A stretch of DNA of 64,000 nucleotides from contig JBEVTI010000008.1 of NCBI GenBank assembly GCA_041156125.1, forward strand, positions 62,001 to 126,000, written 5' to 3'. This document shows, piece after piece, positions 45,401 through 53,553 of the stretch. The notes below the pieces were generated by a model. That model saw only the letters and a list, made by a program, of their open reading frames with translations. It searched no databases and had not been told where the DNA came from. The position numbers and the translations under genes were made by a program. How positions within the stretch are numbered: position 1 is the first letter of the stretch; each line of letters opens with the position of its first letter. Source of the stretch: Paraktedonobacter carboxidivorans. GTDB lineage: Bacteria > Chloroflexota > Ktedonobacteria > Ktedonobacterales > Ktedonobacteraceae.

Positions 45401-45625
45401 GAGGAAATCGGGACTAATCAGTAACAGAATAACAGAAGCACTTTGTAAGTAGCTATCAACAATCTTTTCCCAGTCTTCCCCTGCCTGGATAAGTCGAGGA
45501 TGCCAGGTGGTAATCAGGTTTTGCCGTTGAAGCAATGCGAGATGTTTCTCTAGTTCTAGCGCCCAGGAGGTATCCTCTTGTGCATACGCATAAAAAATAG
45601 CAATGGGTTGGTGTTGTTCTGGCAT
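42443..45625 (-). CDS. TIR-NB-ARC-TPR STAND NTPase
   Basis: NLR-like signalling protein of 1060 residues. Residues about 8-140 form a TIR domain (IAIFYAYAQEDTSWALELEK, VILLLISPDFLASDYCY, VVPILLRPVDWED). An NB-ARC NTPase follows (Walker A LTGLSGIGKTQLAIEYAYRF near 207, Walker B WLLILDNANEPD), then a winged-helix region. About ten 42-residue TPRs of the kinesin-light-chain type make up the C-terminal 450 residues. In bacteria such architectures are linked to anti-phage abortive responses in which TIR consumes NAD+. Here the usual catalytic Glu after SDYCY is Gln (STQMKQAL), so NADase activity may be absent. The TPRs are nearly identical in places, showing recent expansion. Confidence 0.88.
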   Translation of the reverse strand: MPEQHQPIAIFYAYAQEDTSWALELEKHLALLQRQNLITTWHPRLIQAGEDWEKIVDSYLQSASVILLLISPDFLASDYCYSTQMKQALAREQTNGVRVVPILLRPVDWEDAPFARLHPLPSDATFLTEWTNIDRAFAEITAGLRRMLADLFLLTLRLPQNTSTLIWHLPFARNPFFLGQEELLNRLHTWFQAKLANGSHAAQALTGLSGIGKTQLAIEYAYRFRQHYQAVFWVSAENAETLYASYAEIARVLDLPQQKDPRQEIVVRAVKTWLQNHEHWLLILDNANEPDLCLPFLPSLLLGHILLTTQATALRRLGIAHILTLEGLTPAQATLLLLRRAGRLLPDDPLENAPAEEQHLALQLAQELGVLPLALDQAGAYLEATGMNLDVYIQIYHQYQLDLLAEHRGQEQYHPAPVATTWQLAFQRVEARNPAAVALLQVCAFLHPDAIDEALLMQGGEMLGPLLSPVVSNRFLFEKAIEALRAYSLITRDAFHQTLGIHRLVQSVVRTSLHMEEQQNWVQRVTLLLARAFPVIIEVSNWDRCERLLPHVLLAAQWSRHDTVQATADLAYLLNQAGYFLLRRARFEEAQPLLRQSLALYERVLGTEQKETAQTIHNLAELTAAQGDYEQAETLYARALAIRERVLGKAHLETIQTMMTLGRLYREQGNYERARQLLEHVLALREQILGPEHPETARSLGHLAFLARKQGQYQEAETLLLRAMAIWQHIRGPEYPDHVQTLHTLAGLYREQGRYVEAEPLIQQANQLWEQTLGGEHPHTLRGLNNLAGLYREQGQFEKAQPLYERVLAVRERVLGNTHPDTAQSLNNLAGMYRAQGKYEQARQLYERALLIREQFLGPEHPLTAQTVHNLARLAHDQGRLENAEMLYKRALAMSQVAQGNEHPDTLRSMSDLGSFYTEQGQYEQAANLLEQTLSIQKRLLGHEHPDTLRTLSQLGRLYIEQGQYEQAESVLQQGIKAQERILGLDHPALIYSLNALAMLYHRQHRENEKSSIYKRILALQERVLGPEHMDTQITRDRLAAMISSQPSTEEQDNETDIMT

Positions 45626-45807
45626 ACTTCGGCCTCCCTCTCATTACAAGCCGCTCTCCTGGCCTTTGGTCTAGCTGCATCCAGATGAAAAAAGATGAAA
45701 TGCTTGTATTTTGTTTGTTTTATTTATATAGATTATAAACAAGAATATGTCTGCCGTCCAGTTTGATGTCTTTTGTGTTTTCTTTGCGTTTCTCAAAAGG
45801 AGAATTG

Positions 45808-47334
45808 ATGGCAGCTTTGTCCTATCCATTGGGTACTGGCAAGAAAGGCCTTGAAGGAGAACAGAGTAAACAAATGTTATTCATTTTTAATGATATACTA
45901 TTTAAGCGACACGGAAGGAATGAGTTTTCCGCGGGAGAGACGAGAAGAAAGAAGTTTATGAATCGGCATCCTTATAAAGATCGCATCCCTGAAATTATCT
46001 GGGAGCTTGTGTTTGGCTCATTGCGTAAGGCAGGACCGCTTCTTCCTGGTCCTGATTCACGTACCCGACATATCAGCTATACGCACGAATTATTGATGCT
46101 CTTAGATATAGATTTTCATCGTTGGCCTCGCGTGACAGTAACGGGGAGCAAAGGGAAAGGCTCCACGGCGGTTTTATTGGCAAGTATTCTGCAAGGGAGT
46201 GGCGAGCGTGTGGGATTGGTGAGTAGTCCAGAAATGCGTCGTTTCAATGAACGTATCAGGATTGATGGGACGTGCGTTTCTGACGATATGTTGGTGTGGG
46301 CTGCAAACCGGATTGCCCCTGCCGTCAGATCCCTGATAGAGCGTATTCAACCACCTCATTACCTGGGTTCAGGAGGAGTTGTGCTTGCTCTGGCAGCCAC
46401 CCTTTTCGCGGAAGCAGGCGTATCAGCCGTGGTTGTGGAGGCAGGACGTGGAGGAGAGTATGATGAGGCACGGCTGATTGAAGCGAATGTTTCCGTACTT
46501 ACACCTATCATGTTAGAGCATGCCGATAAGTTAGGATCAACGACGCAGGCCATCGCCCACACCAAAGCATTGATTACGTTTCCAGGGAGTCCTCTCGTCA
46601 CCGCGCCACAAATAGAAGAAGTCCAGAAAGTGATTGAGGATGTTGGGAAAGAGCTTCAGAGTGAGGTCCACTCGGTCGTCCAGGAGATGAGCCTGGAACA
46701 TGTCACGAATGAGCGCATGGGTGTTCGTTGTGATCTCCAGTTTGGTGAGCATGCCTTTCAGAATCTCTTGATCTCTCTCCCAGGATTACATCAGGCTGAG
46801 AATGCAGCTACTGCGATCCTGGCTGCATTCCAACTCAAACGTATTGCCGGAACAAACTGGACCACTGAGGGTATCAGCCAAGGATTACAAGAGGTTTCCT
46901 GGCCAGGTCGAGCGCATATGCTTCAGCAGGAGCCCTGGGTTCTCCTTGATGGAGCAATCAATCGAGAGGCCGCTGAACAAATTGCCACAATTGTGCATGT
47001 GCATCCGGCAAAGAGGCTGACGGCGGTCGTGTGCGTGCCTAAACCGAAGGATCTGGAAGGTCTGTGTGCAATCATTGGTCCGCTTGTCACCACGCTGATC
47101 CTCACCAAAGTTCCTGTGCATCATCTGGCATGGTACGAGAATGCCTCTGCAATCGCCTCCCAATGGTGTACTGATGTCAGAACCATCGATGTTCCCGAAA
47201 CAGCTTTCCACTATGCCCTCTCACAGGCTGGACCAGACGAAGGGGTGCTCTTGCTCGGGACTCAATCATTCCTGGGAACAGCATTGACGTTTTGGGATGT
47301 TGATACCTGTCGCGTTTGGCAAAAGCACGCGTGA
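45808..47334 (+). CDS. FolC/Mur-type ligase domain protein
   Basis: ATP-dependent ligase of the Mur superfamily, most like folylpolyglutamate synthase. The P-loop is VTVTGSKGKGSTAVLL, followed by the FolC blocks SPEMRRFNERIRIDG and VVVEAGRGGEYDEARLI. Next come VLTPIMLEHADKLGSTTQAIAHTKALI and the C-terminal domain PGRAHMLQQEPWVLLDGAIN. The start at 45808 is supported by AAAGGAG six bases upstream and gives a 50-residue extension before the conserved part; an ATG at 45958 is an alternative. FolC usually sits with folate or acc genes. Here it lies alone between a TIR-NTPase and HTH regulators, so a non-folate role is possible. Confidence 0.82.
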   Translation: MAALSYPLGTGKKGLEGEQSKQMLFIFNDILFKRHGRNEFSAGETRRKKFMNRHPYKDRIPEIIWELVFGSLRKAGPLLPGPDSRTRHISYTHELLMLLDIDFHRWPRVTVTGSKGKGSTAVLLASILQGSGERVGLVSSPEMRRFNERIRIDGTCVSDDMLVWAANRIAPAVRSLIERIQPPHYLGSGGVVLALAATLFAEAGVSAVVVEAGRGGEYDEARLIEANVSVLTPIMLEHADKLGSTTQAIAHTKALITFPGSPLVTAPQIEEVQKVIEDVGKELQSEVHSVVQEMSLEHVTNERMGVRCDLQFGEHAFQNLLISLPGLHQAENAATAILAAFQLKRIAGTNWTTEGISQGLQEVSWPGRAHMLQQEPWVLLDGAINREAAEQIATIVHVHPAKRLTAVVCVPKPKDLEGLCAIIGPLVTTLILTKVPVHHLAWYENASAIASQWCTDVRTIDVPETAFHYALSQAGPDEGVLLLGTQSFLGTALTFWDVDTCRVWQKHA

Positions 47335-47559
47335 TCCATGCATCCAACAACATGTCCCACATCTTGCGTCACCTGAGCGTACCAGGGACGCAACTCAGTA
47401 GAAGTGCCGCAGGGTTGTTTCCACGATTGTCGAGCCTGCTCAGATCCCGACATCTCAGGAAGTCAGACAGCGCATCTGTAAGCACTTTGGCTGTGAATAA
47501 GTCGAGTGGCTGACGTAAAGGGCTGCGTCCTACGCTAATACAGCCTTCTCCTTCAGCTC

Positions 47560-47796
47560 TTATGCCTCAGGTTTTTCTTGTCTCTCTGGTAGTAACGCCT
47601 CATCATCATAATACAGATCTTCCATTGGGACGTTGAGATACGCTGCTACTTTGGCGAGTGTCGCGAACGTGGGTGTGTAGGTAGGATCGTTGACCATGCG
47701 TCGAGCAAGAGTAATAGGCACATCTGCGGCACGCGAAAGCTTTCCTATGCTCACGCCCTTGTCTTTCAGAACGTCTTTTACCCTTAATCGGTACAT
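47560..47796 (-). CDS. Small XRE-family HTH regulator
   Basis: The 78-residue protein starts MYRLRVKDVLKDKGVSIGKL and has a Cro/CI-type helix-turn-helix: LSRAADVPITLARRMVND, then FATLAKVAAYLNVPMEDLYY. A short acidic tail follows. It is probably a DNA-binding repressor. The ATG at 47796 follows AAGGAAGAGAAG, preferred to 47829. It is divergent from the HTH gene at 48143, so it could control the 47.8-48.1 kb intergenic region or act with the flanking accessory genes. Confidence 0.8.
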   Translation of the reverse strand: MYRLRVKDVLKDKGVSIGKLSRAADVPITLARRMVNDPTYTPTFATLAKVAAYLNVPMEDLYYDDEALLPERQEKPEA

Positions 47797-48050
47797 ACTT
47801 CTCTTCCTTCTTTCTCTCAGCAGCTTCATTATACCTGGACGCGGCGTTCGGAGAGTAGTCCCGCTTGGTATGCGCCTTGACCTGGACGCAAAGCAATGAT
47901 AGTCTCTTTCTAGATATCTAGATCTAGTCTAATATCAGACTCAAAGAGTGACTAATTTTCTCGCATCACAGAAGCTATGTACTGAGCGGAAAGTAGAGAG
48001 TGAGCTTGATCTACAAGTATCAGCGCGTTTTTTCTTTTCGCGTTATTTTC

Positions 48051-48102
48051 TGCTCGACAAAGGCGATATTGTCATGGTATGCTCTAGAACATAGAGCGTA
48101 GG
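48051..48102 (+). promoter_or_regulatory. Duplicated promoter element, copy A
   Basis: This 52-bp stretch matches 52246-52297 at 49 of 52 positions in the same orientation. It contains TCGACA (48053-48058 region), an 18-bp spacer and an extended -10 TGGTATGCT, so it probably is the promoter of the HTH gene starting at 48143. The inverted pair ctctagaac/atagag around the likely start site could be an operator. Confidence 0.55.
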
Positions 48103-48142
48103 CCAGAATCGTTACTGAGCAGAGTTGAAGAGGGTAGATAAG

Positions 48143-48832
48143 ATGGAACGGGCACAGCTATCAACGGCCAGGGGCAAGGAACGGACGCTACTCATTGCAG
48201 CGCGACATGCCTGTCATTTCTCTCAGGATGAGGTAGCGGCGAAGATCCAGGTGAGCAAGGTGACAGTGCATCGATGGGAGAGGGAGGGAGATATCCCCCA
48301 ACCGTTACACCTTCGGAAACTTTGCACGCTTTACGGCAAGACTGCGCAGGAACTTGGTTTCGCGCGACAAGAGCCAGAGCCTGACGAGGCAGTCGTTGAT
48401 GTACAGACCATCGACAAGACAGAGCACAATGAGGCTGAGGAGTGCGCGCTGACGATCTTTCGCCAGCACAACCTGATCTCACGCCTGATGCGCCTTCTCT
48501 GGAACTGGCCTTCTGGTGATGCCCGTTATCATCTTGGAATGTCACAACAGGCACTTGCTTGCTTTGTCAAAATTGACCAGCTTCCCATCGCCCATGAAAC
48601 CAACCGTGTCGCATCTCTTCTTCACCAGGTCATGGCCGAAGTCAATCGCGGAGACAAAACGCACGACCTGGACTTTTGTCTTGAGCGCTGGCAACGGGGC
48701 ATCCAGGGAGCCATCGCCATGCGGAGCGAACAGACGCTGACAGAAGCAATCCACGCATATACTGCGCTATGCATTGCCTGGCCCGGCGAGAAACGGGTAA
48801 AACAGTTGCGCGAGTCGATTATTCGCTGGTAG
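48143..48832 (+). CDS. HTH (XRE) regulator with C-terminal helical domain
   Basis: The 229-residue protein has an N-terminal helix-turn-helix (LLIAARHACHFSQDEVAAKI, VSKVTVHRWEREGDIPQPLHLRKLC). A helical C-terminal region without catalytic motifs follows (RLMRLLWNWPSGDARYHLGM, QTLTEAIHAYTALCIAWPGE), perhaps a ligand- or protein-binding domain. The ATG at 48143 is preferred to an upstream TTG at 48125. Its promoter is the copy A element and an intrinsic terminator with T-tract follows. It lies directly upstream of the kinase-TIR gene and is a candidate regulator of it. Confidence 0.8.
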   Translation: MERAQLSTARGKERTLLIAARHACHFSQDEVAAKIQVSKVTVHRWEREGDIPQPLHLRKLCTLYGKTAQELGFARQEPEPDEAVVDVQTIDKTEHNEAEECALTIFRQHNLISRLMRLLWNWPSGDARYHLGMSQQALACFVKIDQLPIAHETNRVASLLHQVMAEVNRGDKTHDLDFCLERWQRGIQGAIAMRSEQTLTEAIHAYTALCIAWPGEKRVKQLRESIIRW

Positions 48833-48849
48833 CAGCCAATTTATCAACC

Positions 48850-48883
48850 CAGCAGGGTCTCTGATTGCCCTGCTGAGTTTTTC
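48850..48883 (+). terminator. Intrinsic terminator with T-tract
   Basis: cagcaggg (48850-48857) pairs with ccctgctg (48868-48875), followed by a T-run within 48878-48883. It is a classical Rho-independent terminator ending the HTH gene. It stands out because most other hairpins in the window have no T-tract. Confidence 0.75.
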
Positions 48884-48941
48884 TTTACATGCTGTTACTC
48901 GCTATTCCTCGCGAGGGGAACAAGATGTAAAGCGAGTAACA
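48884..48941 (+). repeat. Hairpin module with gttactcgc arms, copy A
   Basis: tgttactcgct (48893-48903) pairs with agcgagtaaca (48931-48941); tttacat (48884-48890) can alternatively pair with atgtaaa nearby. A related module (attttgttactcgc with gcgggtaacaaaat, 52397-52434) follows the second copy of the promoter element, so the two cassettes share promoter, terminator and this hairpin. Confidence 0.5.
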
Positions 48942-49103
48942 CAATAACGGTGCGTTGTATATCTTCCATCAAAGTGATTTAAGATCCCTTTAAATTACTC
49001 TGAGCTAGAAAAAAATACTTGCTATGAAGTATTTGTTATGTTAATATAAGTCTATCTATAAATAAAATACAGAGCAGAAGCGAGTTTTGCATAGGTCATC
49101 TCC

Positions 49104-52100
49104 ATGAAGAATTTTCAAGAAGGCCAGATATTTGGGAATTATCGACTGATCGAGCTTATCGGTAAAGGTGGCTTTGCCAGCGTCTGGAGATGTGAGCATA
49201 TTCATCTTGGCGTCAAAGTGGCGATAAAGTTTCTGAGCGACATGGATAGCTTCGGAAGGGTGAGTTTTCTCCAGGAAGCAAAGATCATAGCCACACTTCG
49301 TCATCCAAACATTGTTCGCTTATTGGATTACTCGGTGCAAGACAATCAGGCGTACCTGGTTATGGAATATGCTCTTGGTAGCCTGGGCCAACGACAAAGC
49401 ACACAAGAATTGTTGGATCTCGCAACTGTTGTTTCCTATGTGAAGCAAATGGCTGCGGCACTTCAGTATGCTCATAAGCAAAATATCATTCATCGTGATG
49501 TCAAACCACAGAATATGCTTATAAGTGAGAGCGGTAATATCTTGCTCAGTGATTTCGGCATTGCGATTGCAAGCGCTAATACGAGCGAGAGCGGTGAATT
49601 AAACACGGGTTCTATGGTTGGCACTGCTCATTTTATAGCCCCTGAACAGATTCTGGGTAAACCCCGCCGGGCGAGTGACCAGTACTCTCTGGCCATTTGT
49701 GCCTATTTCTGGCTATGCGGAACCTATCCTTTTCAAGGATCAATCTCTGCACTGATTGCTCAGCACATGCATACACCACCCCGCCCGCCGCTAGAATTCA
49801 ACCCGGCTCTACCCTCTTCTGTAGGAGATGTGTTGCTGAAAGCACTGGCTAAGAAGCCCGAAGATCGTTTTAGCAGTGTGGAAGATTTTGCCAAATCTTT
49901 AGAATTGGCCTGTTCTGGCCAGGGTATCATCCCTCAAGTTCCCGCAACTACTCCGTATCAGGCTACTGGGATAGCCACACACTATTATTCACGAAGCACC
50001 AATATTGGACCGATAAATGTTTCAATAATACCTACTTCCGCTAGTCTTAATGCCACAAAACCAGTACAAGTATCTACAATCTCAGCACCAGCCAGACAGC
50101 ATTCAAACTTAGGCTTACGCTTCTTTACTTATCTGTTAGTAATGCCACTACTTATACTGCTCACACCGTTTCTACTGCTTTATCATTATTCTATGCAAAT
50201 TTGGCGTTCGACAAGAAGAGCTCATCGTCCCAATCCCATACAGCCAGGGCGGGTAATAGCCATCCTGGAGCTACTTCCGCTACCACAAAATTTCTGGCCA
50301 GCCAGGCTATTGAGCGGGAAAGCAGCATCTCTAGCACCACCATTACCAGGTGATGCTATTCAGAACTCCTCCCGGCTAGCCAGCGTACCATTATTGGCCA
50401 GTGGTCAGCATAATGCTTCTTGGGCGAAAGCCGCGTGGATGCATACAGCATCTTTTCTAACAAAGGGGCCACCTTCTTTATCCACTTTAGCAGATCAGAG
50501 TACGCTCGTGCAAACATTGCCTGGCAAGGATGGCTTTCTTGACGAGTCACTTCAAAACCCGGACGCGCAGCCCCCAGAATTGGCCAGTGTAGACAAGCAG
50601 GCACCTCCAATCTATCACTCGCCCGAAAGTTTACAACCCGAGGAACGACCAGATAGGTGGAGCAGGGCATCCGCGCGCAAAAACTTTTGCATTCTGCATC
50701 ATGACAAAGATCGCAGTTGGGCTGAATGGATTGCCTGGTTGCTTGAAGATGACGGGCTTAGTAGCATCTTGCCGGAATGGGACTTCCGCCCGGGTTACAG
50801 AGTTGACCGGGAGACACGCAACGCTATGAGTCAGGCAGAGCGGATAATTGTGATTATCTCACCCGATTATCTGGATGTGAGCAATGATCAATGGGGAATC
50901 GTCTTTAATAGAGAGAGAGTCCGCCGAGAAGGGATGATATTGCCCATCATTGTAAGAGAATGCAACTCTCCCTTAAAAAAGCCACTCGATACACTTGTCT
51001 CCATCAACCTCGTCGGTCGAGGTGTGTTTCACACAAGCGAGAAGCTGCTCAAAGCTGTGCGCCTGAATCGCAGTAAACCGACATTGGCGCCGGCCTTTCC
51101 ATTACCCAACCAGGATGATAGCTCGCTAGCAACTCGCAAGCTGGATCGCGCGGACAACCAGCAAGATACCCCGCCACGCGGGCTTGATATTATAAGTAGC
51201 TCTAATCCTAAAGTTACAACTACGCCTACTGAGCGCTTTGATACAGGTATCTCATCTCCTCAAATAATCGAGCAAATTAAAACCGCTTTCAGTCAGGAAG
51301 ACTGGTTAGATGTCATTCGCAAAGTCCGTCTTCTCATTCAAGACTCGACACCTACAGGTATTTCCTGGCAGATTTATCGTATGCAAGCGCTTGCTTATCA
51401 TTCTTTGGGGCAGATGGCAGAGGCACATGGCGCTCTAGAAGCTGCTCTCGCCATGGTGAACGATAAGAAAGAACGTCTCGCCCTTCTCGACGAGTATACA
51501 AATAAGCTTGCTTCGCTGAAACACTGGTCAGAAATGCTTCCATATGCGAAGGAGGCATTAACTCTTGCACCTGAGGATATCCGTTGGCAAGTATTACACG
51601 AACACATTACCACTCATCTACAACGAGAAGCCTTCGGCCTGGAAAGGAGCCAGGGATTTGACCAAGCGCTCCAGCAGAGTGATGACAAACAAAATCATCA
51701 GAAAACGTCCGCAGAACATATAATATCCTTTCATACACAGTTTTCTAACCCTGAGGATATGAAAACTATGATTATATCTGATAAGACAATTAACATTTTT
51801 ATTGCCTACGCTCTTGATGACAAAGAATTATGCACTCGTTTAAAGCATCAATTGATTCCACTAGCCAATCAATCTCCATTAATCATCTGGTATGACCATG
51901 AAATAGTTCCAGGTAAAGAGCGTGTAAAGATTATGGAGAAGCGCCTTACATCGTCTCAAATCGTCATTCTGTCCATAAGCGCGGCCTTCCTGGCTTCAGA
52001 ATACCATCAGAGAGAAATGAGGCTCGCATTAGAAAGGTACGAGGCGAACACAGCAAGCATAATTCCCGTTCTCTTACGACCCAGCGACTGGGAGAAAACT

Positions 52101-52232
52101 TCACTGGGCAATTTCCAACCGCTTCCCCAAAGTGGTCTACCAGTTACGACCTGGCCCAATACTGATGAGGCTCTATTAGATATTGTCAAAGGTATTCGCC
52201 AGGCAGTCGAAGAACTTCAAAATACTCTTTGA
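49104..52232 (+). CDS. Ser/Thr kinase with two TIR domains
   Basis: Signalling protein of 1042 residues. The N-terminal kinase (about 10-265) is complete: G-loop LIGKGGFASVW, VAIKFL lysine, IIHRDVKPQNML, LSDFGIAIA and GTAHFIAPEQ. A hydrophobic span follows near 340-360 (LLVMPLLILLTPFLLLYHY). A TIR-like domain lies at about 525-660 (FCILHHDKDRSWAEWIAWLL, RIIVIISPDYLDV, ILPIIVREC). A helical TPR-like region lies at about 720-850. A second TIR is at 895-1040 (INIFIAYALDDKELCTRL, IVILSISAAFLASEYHQREM, IIPVLLRPSDWEK). The catalytic Glu is present in the second TIR (HQREM); the first has Gln at the matching place (NDQWGIVF). It may link phosphorylation to NAD+-based signalling. Confidence 0.85.
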   Translation: MKNFQEGQIFGNYRLIELIGKGGFASVWRCEHIHLGVKVAIKFLSDMDSFGRVSFLQEAKIIATLRHPNIVRLLDYSVQDNQAYLVMEYALGSLGQRQSTQELLDLATVVSYVKQMAAALQYAHKQNIIHRDVKPQNMLISESGNILLSDFGIAIASANTSESGELNTGSMVGTAHFIAPEQILGKPRRASDQYSLAICAYFWLCGTYPFQGSISALIAQHMHTPPRPPLEFNPALPSSVGDVLLKALAKKPEDRFSSVEDFAKSLELACSGQGIIPQVPATTPYQATGIATHYYSRSTNIGPINVSIIPTSASLNATKPVQVSTISAPARQHSNLGLRFFTYLLVMPLLILLTPFLLLYHYSMQIWRSTRRAHRPNPIQPGRVIAILELLPLPQNFWPARLLSGKAASLAPPLPGDAIQNSSRLASVPLLASGQHNASWAKAAWMHTASFLTKGPPSLSTLADQSTLVQTLPGKDGFLDESLQNPDAQPPELASVDKQAPPIYHSPESLQPEERPDRWSRASARKNFCILHHDKDRSWAEWIAWLLEDDGLSSILPEWDFRPGYRVDRETRNAMSQAERIIVIISPDYLDVSNDQWGIVFNRERVRREGMILPIIVRECNSPLKKPLDTLVSINLVGRGVFHTSEKLLKAVRLNRSKPTLAPAFPLPNQDDSSLATRKLDRADNQQDTPPRGLDIISSSNPKVTTTPTERFDTGISSPQIIEQIKTAFSQEDWLDVIRKVRLLIQDSTPTGISWQIYRMQALAYHSLGQMAEAHGALEAALAMVNDKKERLALLDEYTNKLASLKHWSEMLPYAKEALTLAPEDIRWQVLHEHITTHLQREAFGLERSQGFDQALQQSDDKQNHQKTSAEHIISFHTQFSNPEDMKTMIISDKTINIFIAYALDDKELCTRLKHQLIPLANQSPLIIWYDHEIVPGKERVKIMEKRLTSSQIVILSISAAFLASEYHQREMRLALERYEANTASIIPVLLRPSDWEKTSLGNFQPLPQSGLPVTTWPNTDEALLDIVKGIRQAVEELQNTL

Positions 52233-52245
52233 ACGAGCGGCATCC

Positions 52246-52297
52246 TGCTCGACAAAGGCGATACTGTCATGGTATGCTTTGGAACATAGAGCGTAGG
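52246..52297 (+). promoter_or_regulatory. Duplicated promoter element, copy B
   Basis: The element is a 49 of 52 match to 48051-48102, starting 13 bp after the kinase-TIR stop. It retains TCGACA-18 bp-TATGCT and the ttggaacata region. Only about 50 bp separate it from an intrinsic terminator, so the transcript would be about 90 nt. Either a small RNA or the remains of a cassette that lost its HTH gene. Confidence 0.55.
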
Positions 52298-52382
52298 TGA
52301 AAAATCTACGCGAGTATATCATCCAGTAAAGGGTGGTACCAAAGAAACGCGGCATAGCCTTCACAGGTTATGCTGTTTTTTG
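52290..52382 (+). ncRNA. Candidate small RNA between copy B promoter and terminator
   Basis: The interval lies between a duplicated promoter and a T-tract terminator and contains no ORF of note. It is transcribed in the same direction as the kinase gene if the promoter is active. The end is set by the hairpin at 52350-52375. No known RNA family was recognised. Confidence 0.3.
52350..52381 (+). terminator. Intrinsic terminator with T-tract
   Basis: gcatagcc (52352-52359) pairs with ggttatgc (52366-52373), plus c/g and g/t pairs outside, followed by six Ts (52376-52381). It could end both the kinase-TIR transcript and the short copy B transcript. Confidence 0.7.
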
Positions 52383-52747
52383 TTCCCGCTCGTTCTATTT
52401 TGTTACTCGCTCTGCCTCTGGCGGGTAACAAAATGTAAATCAGTAACATAATGATTATAAGCTGAATATAGTCCGCAATCGCTATTTCTGGGTATTTTCA
52501 TCTATACTCTCTCATGGTGCTACTTACCAGTCAAGTCTGTTTGATTGGCAGGTAGATCTCGCAGCGATGGCTGCCCATGCCGTCGCTTCGTTCGGGAGAG
52601 ATCTGTGAAAGAGGGAAATTCTTGAGCGAGCAGAATGGTTTAGCTGGTCCCTCTCCAATTCTGTGGCGTCTTATCCGAAGAGCTTTCCATCGGCCTCAGC
52701 TCTCTCCAGACTTTGTTGAGTCTCACACACGAATCGCTACACAAAGG

Positions 52748-53248
52748 ATGAAGAGCGTCAAAGTGAACAATAACCAGAAGACTCTTATCGAGCAGATACG
52801 CAAGGAACTCGGAGCCTCTGAAGACACGGAGCATCTCGTTGATTGGCTCATCGATCTCTGGTCCACATTTGAAATCCTCAGCGACCGCTTTGGAAAAATC
52901 AGAGCGCTCCAGATCGTCATTGCGTCTGATCCGTTGCCGCAGATGAGGACGCAAGAGGCGCGACGTTCGCGTGAGGACTGTCTCCCACTTCTCATGGAAA
53001 GGATATTCTTATGGCATTCCTGCAGTGGCCGTTGCGCGGCAAGAAATCTGTCTCACAGCCTCAAGTGTGGGTGCGCACAGAAGCAGCGCAAACCCGGCGT
53101 CGTTACCTGGAAGAGACAGACTATCCGCTTCCCAAAGACGAGGGGGAAAAAAGTCGGCTGGACTTTCAACATCACGCGCTCAATCTCACGCCTGGCAACC
53201 AGTATCTCGCGCCTCTTCCGCAAAAAGTGCGTACGATCCTTGATGTAG
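52748..53248 (+). CDS. Uncharacterised ORF overlapping methyltransferase
   Basis: Not recognised. From MKSVKVNNNQKTLIEQIRKE the frame encodes a plausible helical segment (LIDLWSTFEILSDRFGKIRA). After about residue 80 it becomes Arg/Ser-rich and overlaps the methyltransferase frame from 53011, where it looks non-coding. The real product, if any, may be only the first 80-90 residues of a broken gene. The ribosome-binding site is poor. Confidence 0.25.
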   Translation: MKSVKVNNNQKTLIEQIRKELGASEDTEHLVDWLIDLWSTFEILSDRFGKIRALQIVIASDPLPQMRTQEARRSREDCLPLLMERIFLWHSCSGRCAARNLSHSLKCGCAQKQRKPGVVTWKRQTIRFPKTRGKKVGWTFNITRSISRLATSISRLFRKKCVRSLM

Positions 53249-53553
53249 GAAGTGGGACAGGTATCTGGCCAGCAGACATGGCACGCCTCTTTCCTGAATC
53301 GCTGGTCCTCGGGTTGGATCTGGATACCGAACTGTTCAGCAAAAACGTACCAGCTAACTGCCTGCTTCGCGCGGGCAATATCCTCACAGGATTGCCATTA
53401 CCAGATGCCATTATAGAGTTCACTCATCAACGTTTCCTCGTGCTGGCCATCCCCGACGAACATTGGCCAAAGGTCGTACGTGAACTGCGGAGATCATCAA
53501 ATGTGACGGAGTTCCAAAATTGGGGTAAAATCACAGTTTTACCGTTGCAGTAA
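53011..53553 (+). pseudogene. Truncated SAM-dependent methyltransferase
   Basis: The ATG at 53011 follows GAAAGGATATTCTT. The protein has a class I methyltransferase motif I (ILDVGSGTGIWPADMARLFP), the acidic motif LGLDLDTELF and a post-II region (GNILTGLPLPDAIIEFTHQR). It stops making family sense after PKVVRELRR, ending in an unrelated 20-residue tail at 180 residues. Homologues continue with a GG-containing strand after this point, so the 3' half is missing. A shortened but active enzyme is unlikely. Confidence 0.6.
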
